NCBI RefSeq assembly: GCF_023206395.1
Contig: NZ_CP066149.1
Location: 310,001 to 374,000 of the forward strand
Source of the DNA: Vibrio sp. ED004
GTDB taxonomy: Bacteria; Pseudomonadota; Gammaproteobacteria; Enterobacterales; Vibrionaceae
Reading direction: 5' to 3'
DNA length: 64,000 nucleotides
Shown here: in pieces, positions 35,175 to 45,142 of the stretch
How positions within the stretch are numbered: the first letter of the stretch is position 1
How the letters are laid out: the number at the start of each line of letters is the position of its first letter
Translations under genes and position numbers: made by a program
The notes under the pieces: model-generated
What the model was told of the DNA's origin: nothing
The model's database searches: none
Seen by the model: the letters and a program-made list of their open reading frames with translations, nothing else

Positions 35175-37538
35175 TTAAGCTTCTGCTGACTCCCACTCTT
35201 TACGCAATGCCTTAGTCGCAGAGACTAAGTTAGTCAGTGCTGCTTCTGTTTCTGCCCAATTGCGAGTCTTCAGGCCGCAGTCTGGGTTTGCCCATAAGCG
35301 TTCTGCCGGAATTTTTTCAGCCGCTTTCTTCAGTAGACCAATAATCCACTCTTGTGACGGAATGTTTGGCGAATGAATATCGTAAACACCTGGGCCAATC
35401 GCATTCGGGTAATTGAACTCTTCAAACGCTTTAAGCAGTTCCATGTTCGAGCGAGAGGTCTCAATGGTAATCACGTCGGCGTCTAGTGCAGCCACTGAAT
35501 CAATGATTTCGTTGAATTCGCTGTAACACATGTGAGTATGAATCTGCGTCTCTGGCTTAGCACTCGCAGCCGAGATCTTAAAGGCATCAACTGCCCACTC
35601 TAAATATTCTGCATGGTCGCGTTTTTTCAGCGGCAAACCTTCACGAATCGCTGGTTCATCAATCTGAATAATGTTGATTCCGGCATCTTGTAGGTCAGAC
35701 ACTTCATCACGCAACGCAAATGCCAATTGGTTAGTGATCTCTTTACGTGAGATATCTTCACGTGGGAACGTCCAACACAAGATAGTGACAGGTCCAGTTA
35801 GCATGCCTTTCATCTGCTTTGAAGTCAGTGATTGCGCGTAGGTCGACCACTCCACCGTCATCGGTTTTTCACGCTCGATATCTGCCACCACAATCGCTGG
35901 TTTCACGCAGCGAGAACCGTAGCTTTGTACCCAACCAAATTTAGTGGTTTGGAAGCCTGCTAGGTTTTCAGCAAAATATTCCACCATGTCGTTACGTTCC
36001 GCTTCACCATGAACCAACACATCTAAGTCGAGTGCTTCTTGGCGTTTCACCGCATCCGCGATGTGACCTTTTAATGCGGTGGTGTATTCCGTTTCGCTCA
36101 ACTTTCCGGTGCGATAAGCGCTGCGTTGAACACGGATCTCGCCTGTCTGTGGGAACGAACCTATCGTTGTAGTTGGCAATAGTGGTAAACCTAATACCTC
36201 CGATTGATGCGCGGCACGTTCTGCATAAGGTGCACTGCGCTCTGCTAATGCTTTAGTAATAGTGTTAATCCGTGCCTGTACCTGTGGCTTGTTTACGTGA
36301 GTCGCGCTTTTACGGGCAACAATCGGCTGGCTATAAGTCTCACACGCTAAAATGGCATTTTGATCGCCGTCTAGCGCCGCACCCAATAAGCTAACCTCAG
36401 TGACTTTTTGTTTCGCGAAAGCAAACCAACTTTTTACTTCATCGCTAAGCGAATCTTCTAGTTCTAAATCAACTGGGCTGTGCAGCAGCGAACATGAACT
36501 CGCCACCCAAAGCTTATCGCCTAACTTCTCTTTCACAGGTTGCAGTTTCGCTAGCTGAACAGCCAAGTCTGCTCGCCAAACATTACGTCCGTTGATGACA
36601 CCAGCAGACAGCACCCACTCTTCCGGTAATTGATTCACGACTTCATCGAGTTGTTGTGGCGCAGCGGCTAAATCAATATGTAAACCGTTCACTGGCAGTT
36701 TTACGATTTGGTCTAAGGTGTCCGTCACCGAATCAAAGTAAGTGGTCAATAGTAGCTTCACATCACCTTGAATCACTTGATAAGCCAATTTGAATGAATC
36801 TACCCACTGTTTTTCAAGCTCAAGCGACAGAATAGGTTCGTCGATTTGCACCCACTCAACACCCAGTTTGGCAAGCTTAGATAAAATCGCTTGGTAGGCA
36901 GTAAGTAGACGTGGAAGTAAGGCTAAACGATCAAAGCCCTCTTCTACTTCTTTACCCAAGTACAAGTAAGACAACGGGCCAAGAAGGACTGGCTTAACCT
37001 TATGCCCAGCTTGAATGGCTTCATTCACTTCATCAAACAGTTGTGGCCAGCTCACTTCAAACGAATCATCTTTACTGAACTCTGGAACAATGTAGTGATA
37101 GTTAGTATTGAACCACTTGGTCATGTCGGATGCAGCAGCACCATCTTGATCGCTTTCTGAACCATGTTTCCCGCCACAACAAGTTGGCTGCTTTTGAGAT
37201 TGTATTTGAGTTTGAGATTGACCGCGACCAACGCGGAACAAGGTATCTAAGTCTGGGAAGGCTTTTTCTTCTTCAGATCCACCAGCGTGACGTTTTGGTA
37301 CATGGCCCAAAAGCAAAGTGGTTGTTAACACATGGTCGTACCATGCGAAGTCACCCGCAGTTGCAAAGCTTAGATTCGCCTCGGCTTGTACATTCCAGTT
37401 ACGATTTCTCAGTTCGCTGCCGAGCTGCTTAAGCTGTGATTGGTCAATCTCGCCACGCCAGTACTTCTCTAATGTGAATTTGAGTTCGCGTTTTTCACCG
37501 ATGCGTGGGTAGCCAAGAATATGCGTTGTCGTAGTCAT
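35175..37538 (-). CDS. metE: Cobalamin-independent methionine synthase
   Basis: MetE transfers a methyl group from 5-methyltetrahydropteroyl-triglutamate to homocysteine without B12. The 787-residue protein holds two TIM barrels; zinc ligands are visible in THMCYSEF (His/Cys), the Glu in [10 protein letters not shown] and Cys in NPDCGLKTR. It is about 34 residues longer than E. coli MetE (753), largely because of an insert at about residues 107-138 with a Cys-Cys pair (residues 120-121) and a following HGSESDQDG. It is divergent from metR. Confidence 0.96.
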   Translation of the reverse strand: MTTTTHILGYPRIGEKRELKFTLEKYWRGEIDQSQLKQLGSELRNRNWNVQAEANLSFATAGDFAWYDHVLTTTLLLGHVPKRHAGGSEEEKAFPDLDTLFRVGRGQSQTQIQSQKQPTCCGGKHGSESDQDGAAASDMTKWFNTNYHYIVPEFSKDDSFEVSWPQLFDEVNEAIQAGHKVKPVLLGPLSYLYLGKEVEEGFDRLALLPRLLTAYQAILSKLAKLGVEWVQIDEPILSLELEKQWVDSFKLAYQVIQGDVKLLLTTYFDSVTDTLDQIVKLPVNGLHIDLAAAPQQLDEVVNQLPEEWVLSAGVINGRNVWRADLAVQLAKLQPVKEKLGDKLWVASSCSLLHSPVDLELEDSLSDEVKSWFAFAKQKVTEVSLLGAALDGDQNAILACETYSQPIVARKSATHVNKPQVQARINTITKALAERSAPYAERAAHQSEVLGLPLLPTTTIGSFPQTGEIRVQRSAYRTGKLSETEYTTALKGHIADAVKRQEALDLDVLVHGEAERNDMVEYFAENLAGFQTTKFGWVQSYGSRCVKPAIVVADIEREKPMTVEWSTYAQSLTSKQMKGMLTGPVTILCWTFPREDISRKEITNQLAFALRDEVSDLQDAGINIIQIDEPAIREGLPLKKRDHAEYLEWAVDAFKISAASAKPETQIHTHMCYSEFNEIIDSVAALDADVITIETSRSNMELLKAFEEFNYPNAIGPGVYDIHSPNIPSQEWIIGLLKKAAEKIPAERLWANPDCGLKTRNWAETEAALTNLVSATKALRKEWESAEA

Positions 37539-37818
37539 GAACCTGTTCCTTATTCAATAATTGTTAGTATCTTTTCAGACTGCCTATTGTGTTCTTGCTT
37601 TCACAAAAAGGCGTCTGGATGGCTAAACTATCTACCCAATCGGAATAATGAACAACGTCCAAATATTCATCTTGTTTATTAAAAATATTCATCTTGAATA
37701 AACCTAAGATAAGGAACTTAAATCCATCTGGACATCTAGACGTTTACAAATGATAAAAAACCCCGTAGGGTGATTATTAAGAAATATTGAATTGGCTTAG
37801 GGAATATGAGGAATACTC
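37539..37818. promoter_or_regulatory. metE-metR control region
   Basis: This 280-base region contains AGGCGTCT (37609-37616) and AGACGTTT (37738-37745), each 6-7 of 8 matches to the MetJ box AGACGTCT, and ATTCATCTTGTT / ATTCATCTTGAAT repeats (37667-37700) that may be the MetR sites. These are short matches, so they are low-confidence, but position and gene pair fit MetJ/MetR control. Confidence 0.45.
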
Positions 37819-38730
37819 ATGATAGAGCTTAAACACCTTCGAACATTGACTACCTTGAGAGACAGCGGCTCACTGACAGCAACTGCAACCTCTCTTCACC
37901 TGACGCAGTCGGCACTTTCTCACCAATTGAAAGACCTTGAGGCGCGCATTGGCGGTCAGCTTTTCCTTCGTAAAACTAGGCCAGTTAAATTCACTTCTGA
38001 AGGTGAGATTCTGCTTAAGCTCGCCGATGAGATACAGCCAAGAATCGCTAAAGCAGAGAACGAACTCGCAAGCCTAAAAGAGGACGTGAATGGGCGTTTG
38101 CACATGGCGATCGAGTGTCACTCATGCTTCCAATGGTTAATGCCCGCTTTAAAGGAATACCAAGTTGCTTGGCCAAGCGTGACATTAGATTTTTCATCAG
38201 GTTTTGGTTTTGAGCCTCTACCCGCATTAATGGCTGGTGAATTAGACTTGGTGATCACCTCAGACATTCAGCCGCGTTCAGAGGTTCACTATGAGCCACT
38301 TTTCGATTTCGAGATGCGTTTGATCACGGCAATTAACTCGCCTTTGGCTGATAAGCCAAGCATTGATCCGCAAGATCTTAGCGATCTCACTATGCTCTCC
38401 TACCCTGTTCAAAAGCAGCGCTTGGATGTAGTGAAACACTTTTTACAACCTGCAGGCATCGAGCCGAAGAAATGGAAGCAGGCAGACAACACATTGATGT
38501 TGGTACAAATGGTATCGGCAGGATTAGGTGTCGCGGCATTGCCAAATTGGGCAATCAGTGAGTTTTCAAGACAAGGCTTAATCGCCAGTAAGCCATTAGG
38601 AACAGGACTCTCAAGAAGACTATTTGCAGCGGTAAGAAACTCAGAAAAAGACAAGCGCTACCTACAGGCTTTCTTTAGTACGGCAAGGCAACAAAGTAAG
38701 AGTCATCTTGATGGCATCGAGGTCGTTTAA
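37819..38730 (+). CDS. metR: LysR-type activator MetR
   Basis: MetR activates metE with homocysteine as co-inducer. The 303-residue protein starts MIELKHLRTLTTLRDSGSL, with the LysR helix-turn-helix TATATSLHLTQSALSHQLKDLE, and continues with FLRKTRPVKFTSEGEILL, typical of MetR. It is divergently transcribed from metE as in other gammaproteobacteria. Confidence 0.94.
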   Translation: MIELKHLRTLTTLRDSGSLTATATSLHLTQSALSHQLKDLEARIGGQLFLRKTRPVKFTSEGEILLKLADEIQPRIAKAENELASLKEDVNGRLHMAIECHSCFQWLMPALKEYQVAWPSVTLDFSSGFGFEPLPALMAGELDLVITSDIQPRSEVHYEPLFDFEMRLITAINSPLADKPSIDPQDLSDLTMLSYPVQKQRLDVVKHFLQPAGIEPKKWKQADNTLMLVQMVSAGLGVAALPNWAISEFSRQGLIASKPLGTGLSRRLFAAVRNSEKDKRYLQAFFSTARQQSKSHLDGIEVV

Positions 38731-38790
38731 CAATCACCATCGTCAGTTAACTCCGCTTACGCCAAGTACAAGAGACAACCGTCAGAAACA

Positions 38791-38820
38791 AAAAAAGTCA
38801 CAGATAATCTGTGACTTTTT
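38791..38820. terminator. Terminator between metR and the DUF4250 gene
   Basis: AAAAGTCACAGA and TCTGTGACTTTT pair around TAA, with T-tracts on both strands. Confidence 0.9.
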
Positions 38821-38869
38821 AGTTTCAGTACCGATGATTTTCGATACCTGTTGATTCGCGAAAAATAGA

Positions 38870-39070
38870 CTATCTTGCGTAAGATTTAAACTGGTTAGTC
38901 AGTGGGTCGTATTGATAGCCAAGCATATCAAGCTTACCGACGACACTTTCTATATCCATCTCATACATGCTAATGAGCTCTTCAAAACTGTCACACTCTA
39001 AGCGCAGTTTCTCGTTCACTATTCCTAGCAAGATAATGCTATCCAGACTTTTGACGTTGCTTAAATCCAT
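38870..39070 (-). CDS. DUF4250-like small protein
   Basis: A 66-residue protein, MDLSNVKSLDSIILLGIVNEKLR, with a C-terminal GKLDMLGYQYDPLTNQFKS, resembling DUF4250 (N-terminal hydrophobic start, Glu-Lys-Leu-Arg, Tyr-x-Tyr-x-x-x-x-x-x-Phe at the end). Function unknown; it may be a small DNA- or protein-binding helical unit. The ribosome site GGAGT lies 6 bases before the ATG. Its neighbour on the same strand, a membrane protein, starts about 800 bases upstream. Confidence 0.7.
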   Translation of the reverse strand: MDLSNVKSLDSIILLGIVNEKLRLECDSFEELISMYEMDIESVVGKLDMLGYQYDPLTNQFKSYAR

Positions 39071-39198
39071 CTCGTACTCCTTACGAACACACTGACTAGA
39101 ATTAAGTTTAGAACGCTTACTAAGGTCACGCTAAAAAACAGATCACACTTCTTAAATCAGATACGTGGTTACAATGACCAAAGTTACAATACCCAAAG

Positions 39199-39879
39199 TT
39201 ACATTGCCCAAACTGGCGTTAAACCAACAGCAGCCGCTAATAACATCAGCAAAGAAACCGTAAGTTGAAGTTTTTCAGGTGTCTTAACAAACAGTAGATG
39301 CCAACACCACACTACGATAGAAGAGATCAACAAAGCGAAGCTAAATAGCAAGGTGGAAATTACTGGCTCTAACTGAGCTTCAGAGAGTGAGTAAACGTTC
39401 ACGACTGTCGCCAAAACCACCAACATACCCGTCAATACACCCATCACAGGCAAAACACGGTGGAATGCTTGCAAACGCGTTCTTGCGATCGTCAGCAATA
39501 AATGACCAAACGCAGCACCTAACAATACCACCAACAACAGGGTCGTAATGATGCCGACTGTGGTTGCTTGTTCCGTCGCTTGAATAGCAACGTACGACAG
39601 CGCCAAACCACACGCCAAATACATAACCCAGATAGGGCCAGAATCACGAGTCTTTTTGGTTTGAACTTGAGAATAGAAATAAAAGATTGCGAACACGACC
39701 AGAAAGGCTTCAATTTTCACTGAGGCAACCGCCAGCCACAGCACGCCAATTGCAGGCAACATCTTGTGAATACGGCCACGTTGTCCCGGGCAAATATCCC
39801 CTTTCACCAAGATGAGGGTTAAGATCAGTTGGGCTCCTAAAAGCATCGGAGCAAATTGTACTAATAACGTTTCGACCAT
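39199..39879 (-). CDS. Unknown inner-membrane protein
   Basis: A 226-residue protein with about seven hydrophobic helices, for example [57 protein letters not shown] and [21 protein letters not shown] do not recognise a family. It stands alone, divergent from the YgiQ gene. No soluble domain, signal peptide or catalytic motif is visible. Confidence 0.75.
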   Translation of the reverse strand: MVETLLVQFAPMLLGAQLILTLILVKGDICPGQRGRIHKMLPAIGVLWLAVASVKIEAFLVVFAIFYFYSQVQTKKTRDSGPIWVMYLACGLALSYVAIQATEQATTVGIITTLLLVVLLGAAFGHLLLTIARTRLQAFHRVLPVMGVLTGMLVVLATVVNVYSLSEAQLEPVISTLLFSFALLISSIVVWCWHLLFVKTPEKLQLTVSLLMLLAAAVGLTPVWAM

Positions 39880-40116
39880 TGTGGATCTACTTCTTCAGAC
39901 TTATTTTCGCGAATAATATCAAAAACTGCTGCGAACACTAATCAAAATCACAAATTAGCGACGTTATTCAAGGCTTCAACTATGCTGTTGTATGGCTCTT
40001 TTGCTGATTTTAAAAGCGATAACACGAAAGACACCAGAACTAACAGGGGCATGTTCTACTGGCTAGTCAGGGCGCATGCCGCTATAATTCCCGCCTCAAA
40101 AATCAGAGGTCGAAAT

Positions 40117-42519
40117 ATGTACAGCGATATCACTCCTATTCACGAACACAAAAAATACTGGGCCGAGTGCTACGGAACTGCACCCTTTTTGCCTACCAGT
40201 AGAAAGGAGATGGATGCTCTTGGATGGGATAGCTGTGACATTATTATTGTAACCGGTGACGCGTATGTCGATCACCCGAGCTTTGGTATGGCTATCATTG
40301 GCCGCCTACTTGAAGCTCAAGGTTTCCGCGTGGGCATCATCGCTCAACCAAAGTGGGACAATAAAGATGCCTTCATGAAGCTAGGTAAGCCTAACCTATT
40401 CTTCGGCATCACAGCGGGTAACATGGACTCCATGATCAACCGCTACACCTCTGATCGCAAATTACGTCACGATGATGCTTACACTCCAAATAACGAAGGT
40501 GGTAAGCGTCCTGACCGTGCAACTCTGGTTTACTCTCAGCGTTGTCGCGAAGCCTACAAAGGCACGCCAATCGTTCTTGGTGGTATTGAAGCGAGCTTGC
40601 GCCGTGTTGCGCACTACGACTACTGGTCGGACAAAGTTCGTCGCTCGGTATTGTTTGATGCAAAAGCGGACATCCTTCTTTTTGGTAACGCTGAGCGTGC
40701 ACTGGTTGAAGTAGCACACCGCATTGCTGATGGCGAAGACATGTCAACGCTGACAGACATTCGTGGTACGGCAATCAATCTTGCAGCAGCGCCTGAAGGC
40801 TTCAAAATCATCGACTCTTCTCGTATCGAAAAACCGAACAAAGCTTACGTGCCGGTAAACCCGTACGAAGTGGAAACGCAATGTGATACTAAGAAAGATG
40901 AGAAAGAAGAAGTAAAAGCGCAGCCGATCACGATTCGCCCTTCTCGTCACGATGCAAAAACAACAGCCGTTCGTATCCCAGGTTACGAAAAGCTAAACAA
41001 CGACCGTATTCTTTACGCTCACGCTAGCCGTATCTTGCACCTAGAGACAAACCCGTACTCAGGTCGTGCTTTGATTCAACGTCACGGTGACCGTGAACTT
41101 TGGGTTAACCAAGCACCAATTCCATTGACGACTGAAGAGATGGATTACGTCTTTGGCCTTGCTTACAAGCGTGTACCTCACCCTATGTACGGCAAAGCGA
41201 AGATTCCTGCATACGACATGATCAAAACCTCGGTGAACATCATGCGTGGTTGTTTTGGTGGTTGTTCTTTCTGTTCAATCACAGAGCACGAAGGTCGTAT
41301 CATTCAAAACCGTTCGAAAGAATCTATCTTGGATGAGATCGAAGACATTAAAGATAAAGTACCTGGCTTTACCGGTACTATTTCTGACTTGGGTGGCCCA
41401 ACGGCAAACATGTACCGTTTAGGTTGTTCAGATCCGAAAGCAGAGATTAACTGTCGTCGTCCATCATGTGTGTTTCCTAAGATCTGTGAGAAGCTAAACA
41501 CAGACCACCAACACACGATTGACCTGTACCGCTCTGCGAGAAAAGTTCCGGGCGTTAAAAAGATCATGATCGCTTCTGGTGTTCGTTACGACTTGGCGAT
41601 CGAATCTCCAGAATACGTGCGTGAGCTTGTGACTCACCACGTAGGTGGCTACTTGAAGATTGCTCCAGAGCATACTGAAAAAGGCCCACTGGACCTGATG
41701 ATGAAACCGGGTATGGGCACTTACGATCGTTTCAAAGAGATGTTCGAGAAGTACAGCGCTGAAGCCGGTAAGAAGCAGTATCTGATTCCTTATTTCATCT
41801 CAGCTCACCCGGGCACAGAAGATGAAGACATGCTTAACCTTGCGTTGTGGCTTAAAAAGCACAACTACGAGTGTGACCAAGTACAGAACTTCTACCCATC
41901 ACCAATGTGTAATGCAACGTCGATGTACTACTCAGAGACGAACCCTCTGAAGCGTGTGAAATATAAAAAGCGTGAAGATGTGCTAGTGCCTAAAGGTGAC
42001 CGTCAACGTCGTCTGCATAAAGCACTGCTTCGTTACCACGATCCAGAAAACTGGAAGATCATCCGCGAAGCGCTAATCGATATGGGTAAGAAGCACCTTA
42101 TCGGTGACAAGCCGGGCTGTTTGATTCCGGAAGAAGACTTTGATGCACAAACACCGGCACAACGTCGTAAGTCTGGTCGTCATGGCTCACAACGCTTTGC
42201 AACTAAGCACAGCAAATCTCAACCGGGTTTAGGCGGCGAGAAGCCACGCAACCATTCCAAATCTGGTGGCAATAAGCCTGGTGGTAAAAAGCCGAATGGT
42301 AACGGAAACGGTAGCCAAGGCAATGCTAACCAAGGTAACGGTAAGCAAAACGGCGGCGGTAATGGCAACGCTCGTAAGCCAGCGACTGGCTTCATTAAGA
42401 AAAGTCCTGGTAGTCAATCACAAGGCAATGGCGGCGGAAACCGCAACAAAGCCGGCAATGGTCAAGGTGGCAAACCTGCTGGCAACGGAAAGAATCGCCA
42501 ACGCGCGACACAACGTTAA
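40117..42519 (+). CDS. ygiQ: YgiQ-family radical SAM protein
   Basis: A large radical SAM enzyme of unknown reaction. The ATG at 40117 ([15 protein letters not shown]) follows AGAGGT and fits the family start; the frame is open upstream to 39982. It has 800 residues. The N-terminal DUF3362-type part contains [17 protein letters not shown], then the 4Fe-4S site C379-x3-C383-x2-C386 ([11 protein letters not shown]), and [16 protein letters not shown]. The last ~100 residues are a Gly/Asn/Lys-rich, low-complexity, basic tail ([19 protein letters not shown] and similar), unlike the compact core and perhaps RNA-binding. Confidence 0.92.
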   Translation: MYSDITPIHEHKKYWAECYGTAPFLPTSRKEMDALGWDSCDIIIVTGDAYVDHPSFGMAIIGRLLEAQGFRVGIIAQPKWDNKDAFMKLGKPNLFFGITAGNMDSMINRYTSDRKLRHDDAYTPNNEGGKRPDRATLVYSQRCREAYKGTPIVLGGIEASLRRVAHYDYWSDKVRRSVLFDAKADILLFGNAERALVEVAHRIADGEDMSTLTDIRGTAINLAAAPEGFKIIDSSRIEKPNKAYVPVNPYEVETQCDTKKDEKEEVKAQPITIRPSRHDAKTTAVRIPGYEKLNNDRILYAHASRILHLETNPYSGRALIQRHGDRELWVNQAPIPLTTEEMDYVFGLAYKRVPHPMYGKAKIPAYDMIKTSVNIMRGCFGGCSFCSITEHEGRIIQNRSKESILDEIEDIKDKVPGFTGTISDLGGPTANMYRLGCSDPKAEINCRRPSCVFPKICEKLNTDHQHTIDLYRSARKVPGVKKIMIASGVRYDLAIESPEYVRELVTHHVGGYLKIAPEHTEKGPLDLMMKPGMGTYDRFKEMFEKYSAEAGKKQYLIPYFISAHPGTEDEDMLNLALWLKKHNYECDQVQNFYPSPMCNATSMYYSETNPLKRVKYKKREDVLVPKGDRQRRLHKALLRYHDPENWKIIREALIDMGKKHLIGDKPGCLIPEEDFDAQTPAQRRKSGRHGSQRFATKHSKSQPGLGGEKPRNHSKSGGNKPGGKKPNGNGNGSQGNANQGNGKQNGGGNGNARKPATGFIKKSPGSQSQGNGGGNRNKAGNGQGGKPAGNGKNRQRATQR

Positions 42520-42555
42520 TATTGTGAGCCAATAAACTTAGTCATAATAAAATAC

Positions 42556-42584
42556 AAAGCGCAGCTATTTAGCTGCGCTTTTTT
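42556..42584 (+). terminator. Terminator of ygiQ
   Basis: AAAGCGCAGCT and AGCTGCGCTTT pair around ATTT, then TTT. Confidence 0.9.
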
Positions 42585-42620
42585 GTGTCTTGAAGTTCCA
42601 AGTCATTAACACCAGTAAAT

Positions 42621-43271
42621 CTATGCACGCTGCCACTGGTCAGGATAATGGATGATATTATGGAAAACCGCTTGTTCCGTCCCGATATTCTTGTATCCAT
42701 GAAGTTGTTCGGCATTAAAGCGTACCGCTTGCCCCGGGCTCAATTCATACCAGCAATCGTCGAAGAACACCGCCATACGACCTGAGATACACAAGATATG
42801 CTCAATCACCCCAGTGCTGTGTGGTTCAGAAAAATGCTCATAGTTCTCTGCTAGCCCAAGCTCATATACTTCAAAGCCTAACGAGGGTTCAAAAGGAAAA
42901 ACAACGCTCACCGAGAAGCCCTTATTCAGGCTTTCATCGCGCAGCTCATTAGCGTCTCGGAACAAGCTCACCAGTTCATCACTAGAGCAAGACAGAATTA
43001 AACTCGAAAATGACACGTTCAAGCCCGTCGCGATTTGCCACAACTTAGCTACAGTCGGACTAGACTCTCCACGCTCGATCTGACCGAGCATCGCTTTACT
43101 GACACCGGTCGCCTTTGCAGTAGCGTCGAGGCTCCATCCTTTCTCTTTACGAATTCGTTTTAGATTGTGGCTGACTTGCAACTCGTCTTGACCACTCAAA
43201 CTCTCTTTTAGATTAAAGCTAGCGTCTACATTCATGTTCTTCGGCATGTTCTTCGGCATGTTCTCGTTCAT
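42621..43271 (-). CDS. XRE-cupin regulator, SutR/YdcN-like
   Basis: A 216-residue regulator with an XRE helix-turn-helix (LKRIRKEKGWSLDATAKATG, then SKAMLGQIERGESSPTVAKLWQIA, about residues 38-82) and a C-terminal cupin (GRMAVFFDDCWYELSPGQAVRFNAEQLHGY region). In E. coli, ydcN (sutR, sulfur-utilisation regulator) sits beside the benE-like transporter ydcO; the same divergent pair occurs here. The N-terminus MNENMPKNMPKNMNV comes from a tandem 12-bp repeat; the true start may be any of its ATGs. Confidence 0.85.
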   Translation of the reverse strand: MNENMPKNMPKNMNVDASFNLKESLSGQDELQVSHNLKRIRKEKGWSLDATAKATGVSKAMLGQIERGESSPTVAKLWQIATGLNVSFSSLILSCSSDELVSLFRDANELRDESLNKGFSVSVVFPFEPSLGFEVYELGLAENYEHFSEPHSTGVIEHILCISGRMAVFFDDCWYELSPGQAVRFNAEQLHGYKNIGTEQAVFHNIIHYPDQWQRA

Positions 43272-43332
43272 CTACCTACTTAAGTTTGCTCGTGCCTAAA
43301 ATCATCACGAACAAAATTTATACAAATAACAC

Positions 43333-43388
43333 TTGTGCGTTATAGCGCACAAATGCTAAGTTAGTTCTATGTATGTTATAACGCACAA
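43333..43388. promoter_or_regulatory. Paired operator sites between regulator and transporter
   Basis: TTGTGCGTTATAGCGCACAA (43333-43352) is nearly a perfect palindrome. The half-site TTGTGCGTTATA recurs inverted as TATAACGCACAA at 43377-43388. The two copies lie about 43 bases apart in the divergent promoter region and are probably sites for the XRE-cupin regulator. Confidence 0.7.
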
Positions 43389-43402
43389 TGAGAGTGGTTA
43401 GT

Positions 43403-44617
43403 ATGGGTCAGATTAAGTTTTCTCACATCAGTACTGGTTTTATTGCGGTATTTATCGGTTATGCGAGTGCGGCGGCGATCATCTTCCAAGCGGCGACCAG
43501 TGCAGGAGCAAGTCAGCAACAGATCGCTTCATGGTTTTGGGCGCTCGGAATTGGTATGGGTGTATCGACAATTTTGCTTTCGTGGCGATACAAGCAACCA
43601 GTCGTGACCGCATGGTCGACGCCGGGTGCTGCGCTACTTATCACCTCATTGGACGGGCTCACCGTAGAGCAAGCTGTGGCGATCTTCCTATTTAGCTCGC
43701 TGCTGATCACTATTACGGGTCTAACAGGTATCTTTGACACGCTACTTAAACGAATCCCAACATCTATCGCCTCTGCAATGCTAGCGGGTGTGTTGTGGAT
43801 GTTCGGCATCGGGATATTTACCTCTTTGTCTCAAGAGGCGATTATCATCGGCACCATGTTAGCCGCGTATATTTTTGCTAAGCCTAAGTTTGGTAATTTA
43901 TTGATTCCTTTTATCTTGTTGCTTGCCGTTATTATGAGTGGCGTCGCGGGGAAGCTCGATCTGTCAGATGTGAACTTAACGCTGACTCAACCTATGTTCA
44001 TCACCCCAGATTTTGATTTGGCGTCTTTATTGAGTGTAGGTATTCCGTTATTTGTGGTGACAATGGCATCACAAAACCTGCCCGGTTTCGCAGTATTGAA
44101 AGCCAATGGCTATAACCCACCAGCGTCACACATTATCACCACAACAGGTATCACGGGGTTATTACTTGCTCCTTTTGGCGGCTTTGCCTTTAACTTGGCA
44201 GCGTTGACTGGGGCAATATGTATGAGCCCAAATGCCGACCCAAATCAGAAAAGTCGTTACAAGGCAGCACTAGCGATGGGTGGTTTCTATCTGTTGGCAG
44301 GGATATTAGGCACAACCTTTGTGTCTCTGTTCTCATCAGTTCCGCAAGCCATCATTATAACCATTGCGGGATTGGCCTTATTGCCAACTCTTGCGAACTG
44401 CCTAACAACGGCACTTGCTGATGAGACGCATAGAGAGGCTGCACTCCTCACCTTCTTACTTACTGCCTCTGGGATTAATTTTGCCGGAGTCGGCAGCGCA
44501 TTTTGGGGATTATGTTTAGGGTTAATTTGCTACGCGATCAAGAACTGGCAACTAAAAGCGGCTCGAACAAAGCAGGCTCAACCTACACAAGCGAACGAAG
44601 GCAAAGAGCAGAGTTAA
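43403..44617 (+). CDS. BenE/YdcO-family transporter
   Basis: A BenE-type membrane transporter of about 404 residues, originally described as benzoate/H+ symporters. Family pieces: STGFIAVFIGYASAAAIIFQAA, VVTAWSTPGAALLITSLDGLT, VTMASQNLPGFAVLKANGY and GINFAGVGSAFWGL; about 12 helices. The ATG at 43403 (MGQIKFSH) gives an N-terminus that aligns with E. coli YdcO; the earlier ATG at 43388 lies inside an operator repeat. No aromatic-degradation gene is near, so the substrate is uncertain and may relate to the SutR-type regulator. Confidence 0.87.
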   Translation: MGQIKFSHISTGFIAVFIGYASAAAIIFQAATSAGASQQQIASWFWALGIGMGVSTILLSWRYKQPVVTAWSTPGAALLITSLDGLTVEQAVAIFLFSSLLITITGLTGIFDTLLKRIPTSIASAMLAGVLWMFGIGIFTSLSQEAIIIGTMLAAYIFAKPKFGNLLIPFILLLAVIMSGVAGKLDLSDVNLTLTQPMFITPDFDLASLLSVGIPLFVVTMASQNLPGFAVLKANGYNPPASHIITTTGITGLLLAPFGGFAFNLAALTGAICMSPNADPNQKSRYKAALAMGGFYLLAGILGTTFVSLFSSVPQAIIITIAGLALLPTLANCLTTALADETHREAALLTFLLTASGINFAGVGSAFWGLCLGLICYAIKNWQLKAARTKQAQPTQANEGKEQS

Positions 44618-44650
44618 ATTTACCTTCAGAGCTATCCAAAGATTCAATAA

Positions 44651-44690
44651 AAAAGGCAAGTCATTAGATGACTTGCCTTTCTCTTTCTTT
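44651..44690. terminator. Terminator between benE-like gene and gtrA
   Basis: AAAGGCAAGTCA and TGACTTGCCTTT pair around TTAGA, with a pyrimidine-rich tail. Confidence 0.85.
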
Positions 44691-44691
44691 T

Positions 44692-45129
44692 TCAGCGGGT
44701 AAAGACCCAATACTGACTAAACAGATAGTTCGTCACCATGCCGACTAAAATACCCACGGCCATCGCAATAAACACAGCGCCAGTAAACGCTGGCAGCAAC
44801 TCCGTCATCAGCTTAAAGCACAGTAAATTAGGCACCGCTGATATCGACGCTGAGAACATGAACTTTTGCCACTGAATCAGTTTATCAGACCAACTACCCT
44901 GCCCTTTGAACCCAAAAGTCAGGACTCGATTACCAAACCATGTTGTCGTTGCAGCCGCAATGAAAGACCCAATTCTCGCCGTCATCAAAGGCAAACCAAC
45001 CATGTAATGCAGCAAGGCAAATACCGCACAATCAACAACAAACCCACCAACACCAACCACAGCGAACCGAACCATCTTGTGATGGGACTGGAGCCTTTGA
45101 CAGTGTGCCTGAAGCTTGTTGTTGAACAT
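44692..45129 (-). CDS. GtrA-family flippase-like membrane protein
   Basis: A small four-helix membrane protein (145 residues) of the GtrA family, which is thought to flip undecaprenyl-phosphate-linked sugars. Typical: RFAVVGVGGFVVDCAVFALLHY, IGSFIAAATTTWFGNRVLTF and GMVTNYLFSQYWVF. The ATG at 45127-45129 follows AGGGGTG; a longer frame would overlap the upstream gene. It is the third gene of the GT2-GT39-GtrA operon. Confidence 0.88.
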   Translation of the reverse strand: MFNNKLQAHCQRLQSHHKMVRFAVVGVGGFVVDCAVFALLHYMVGLPLMTARIGSFIAAATTTWFGNRVLTFGFKGQGSWSDKLIQWQKFMFSASISAVPNLLCFKLMTELLPAFTGAVFIAMAVGILVGMVTNYLFSQYWVFTR

Positions 45130-45142
45130 TTGCACCCCTGAG

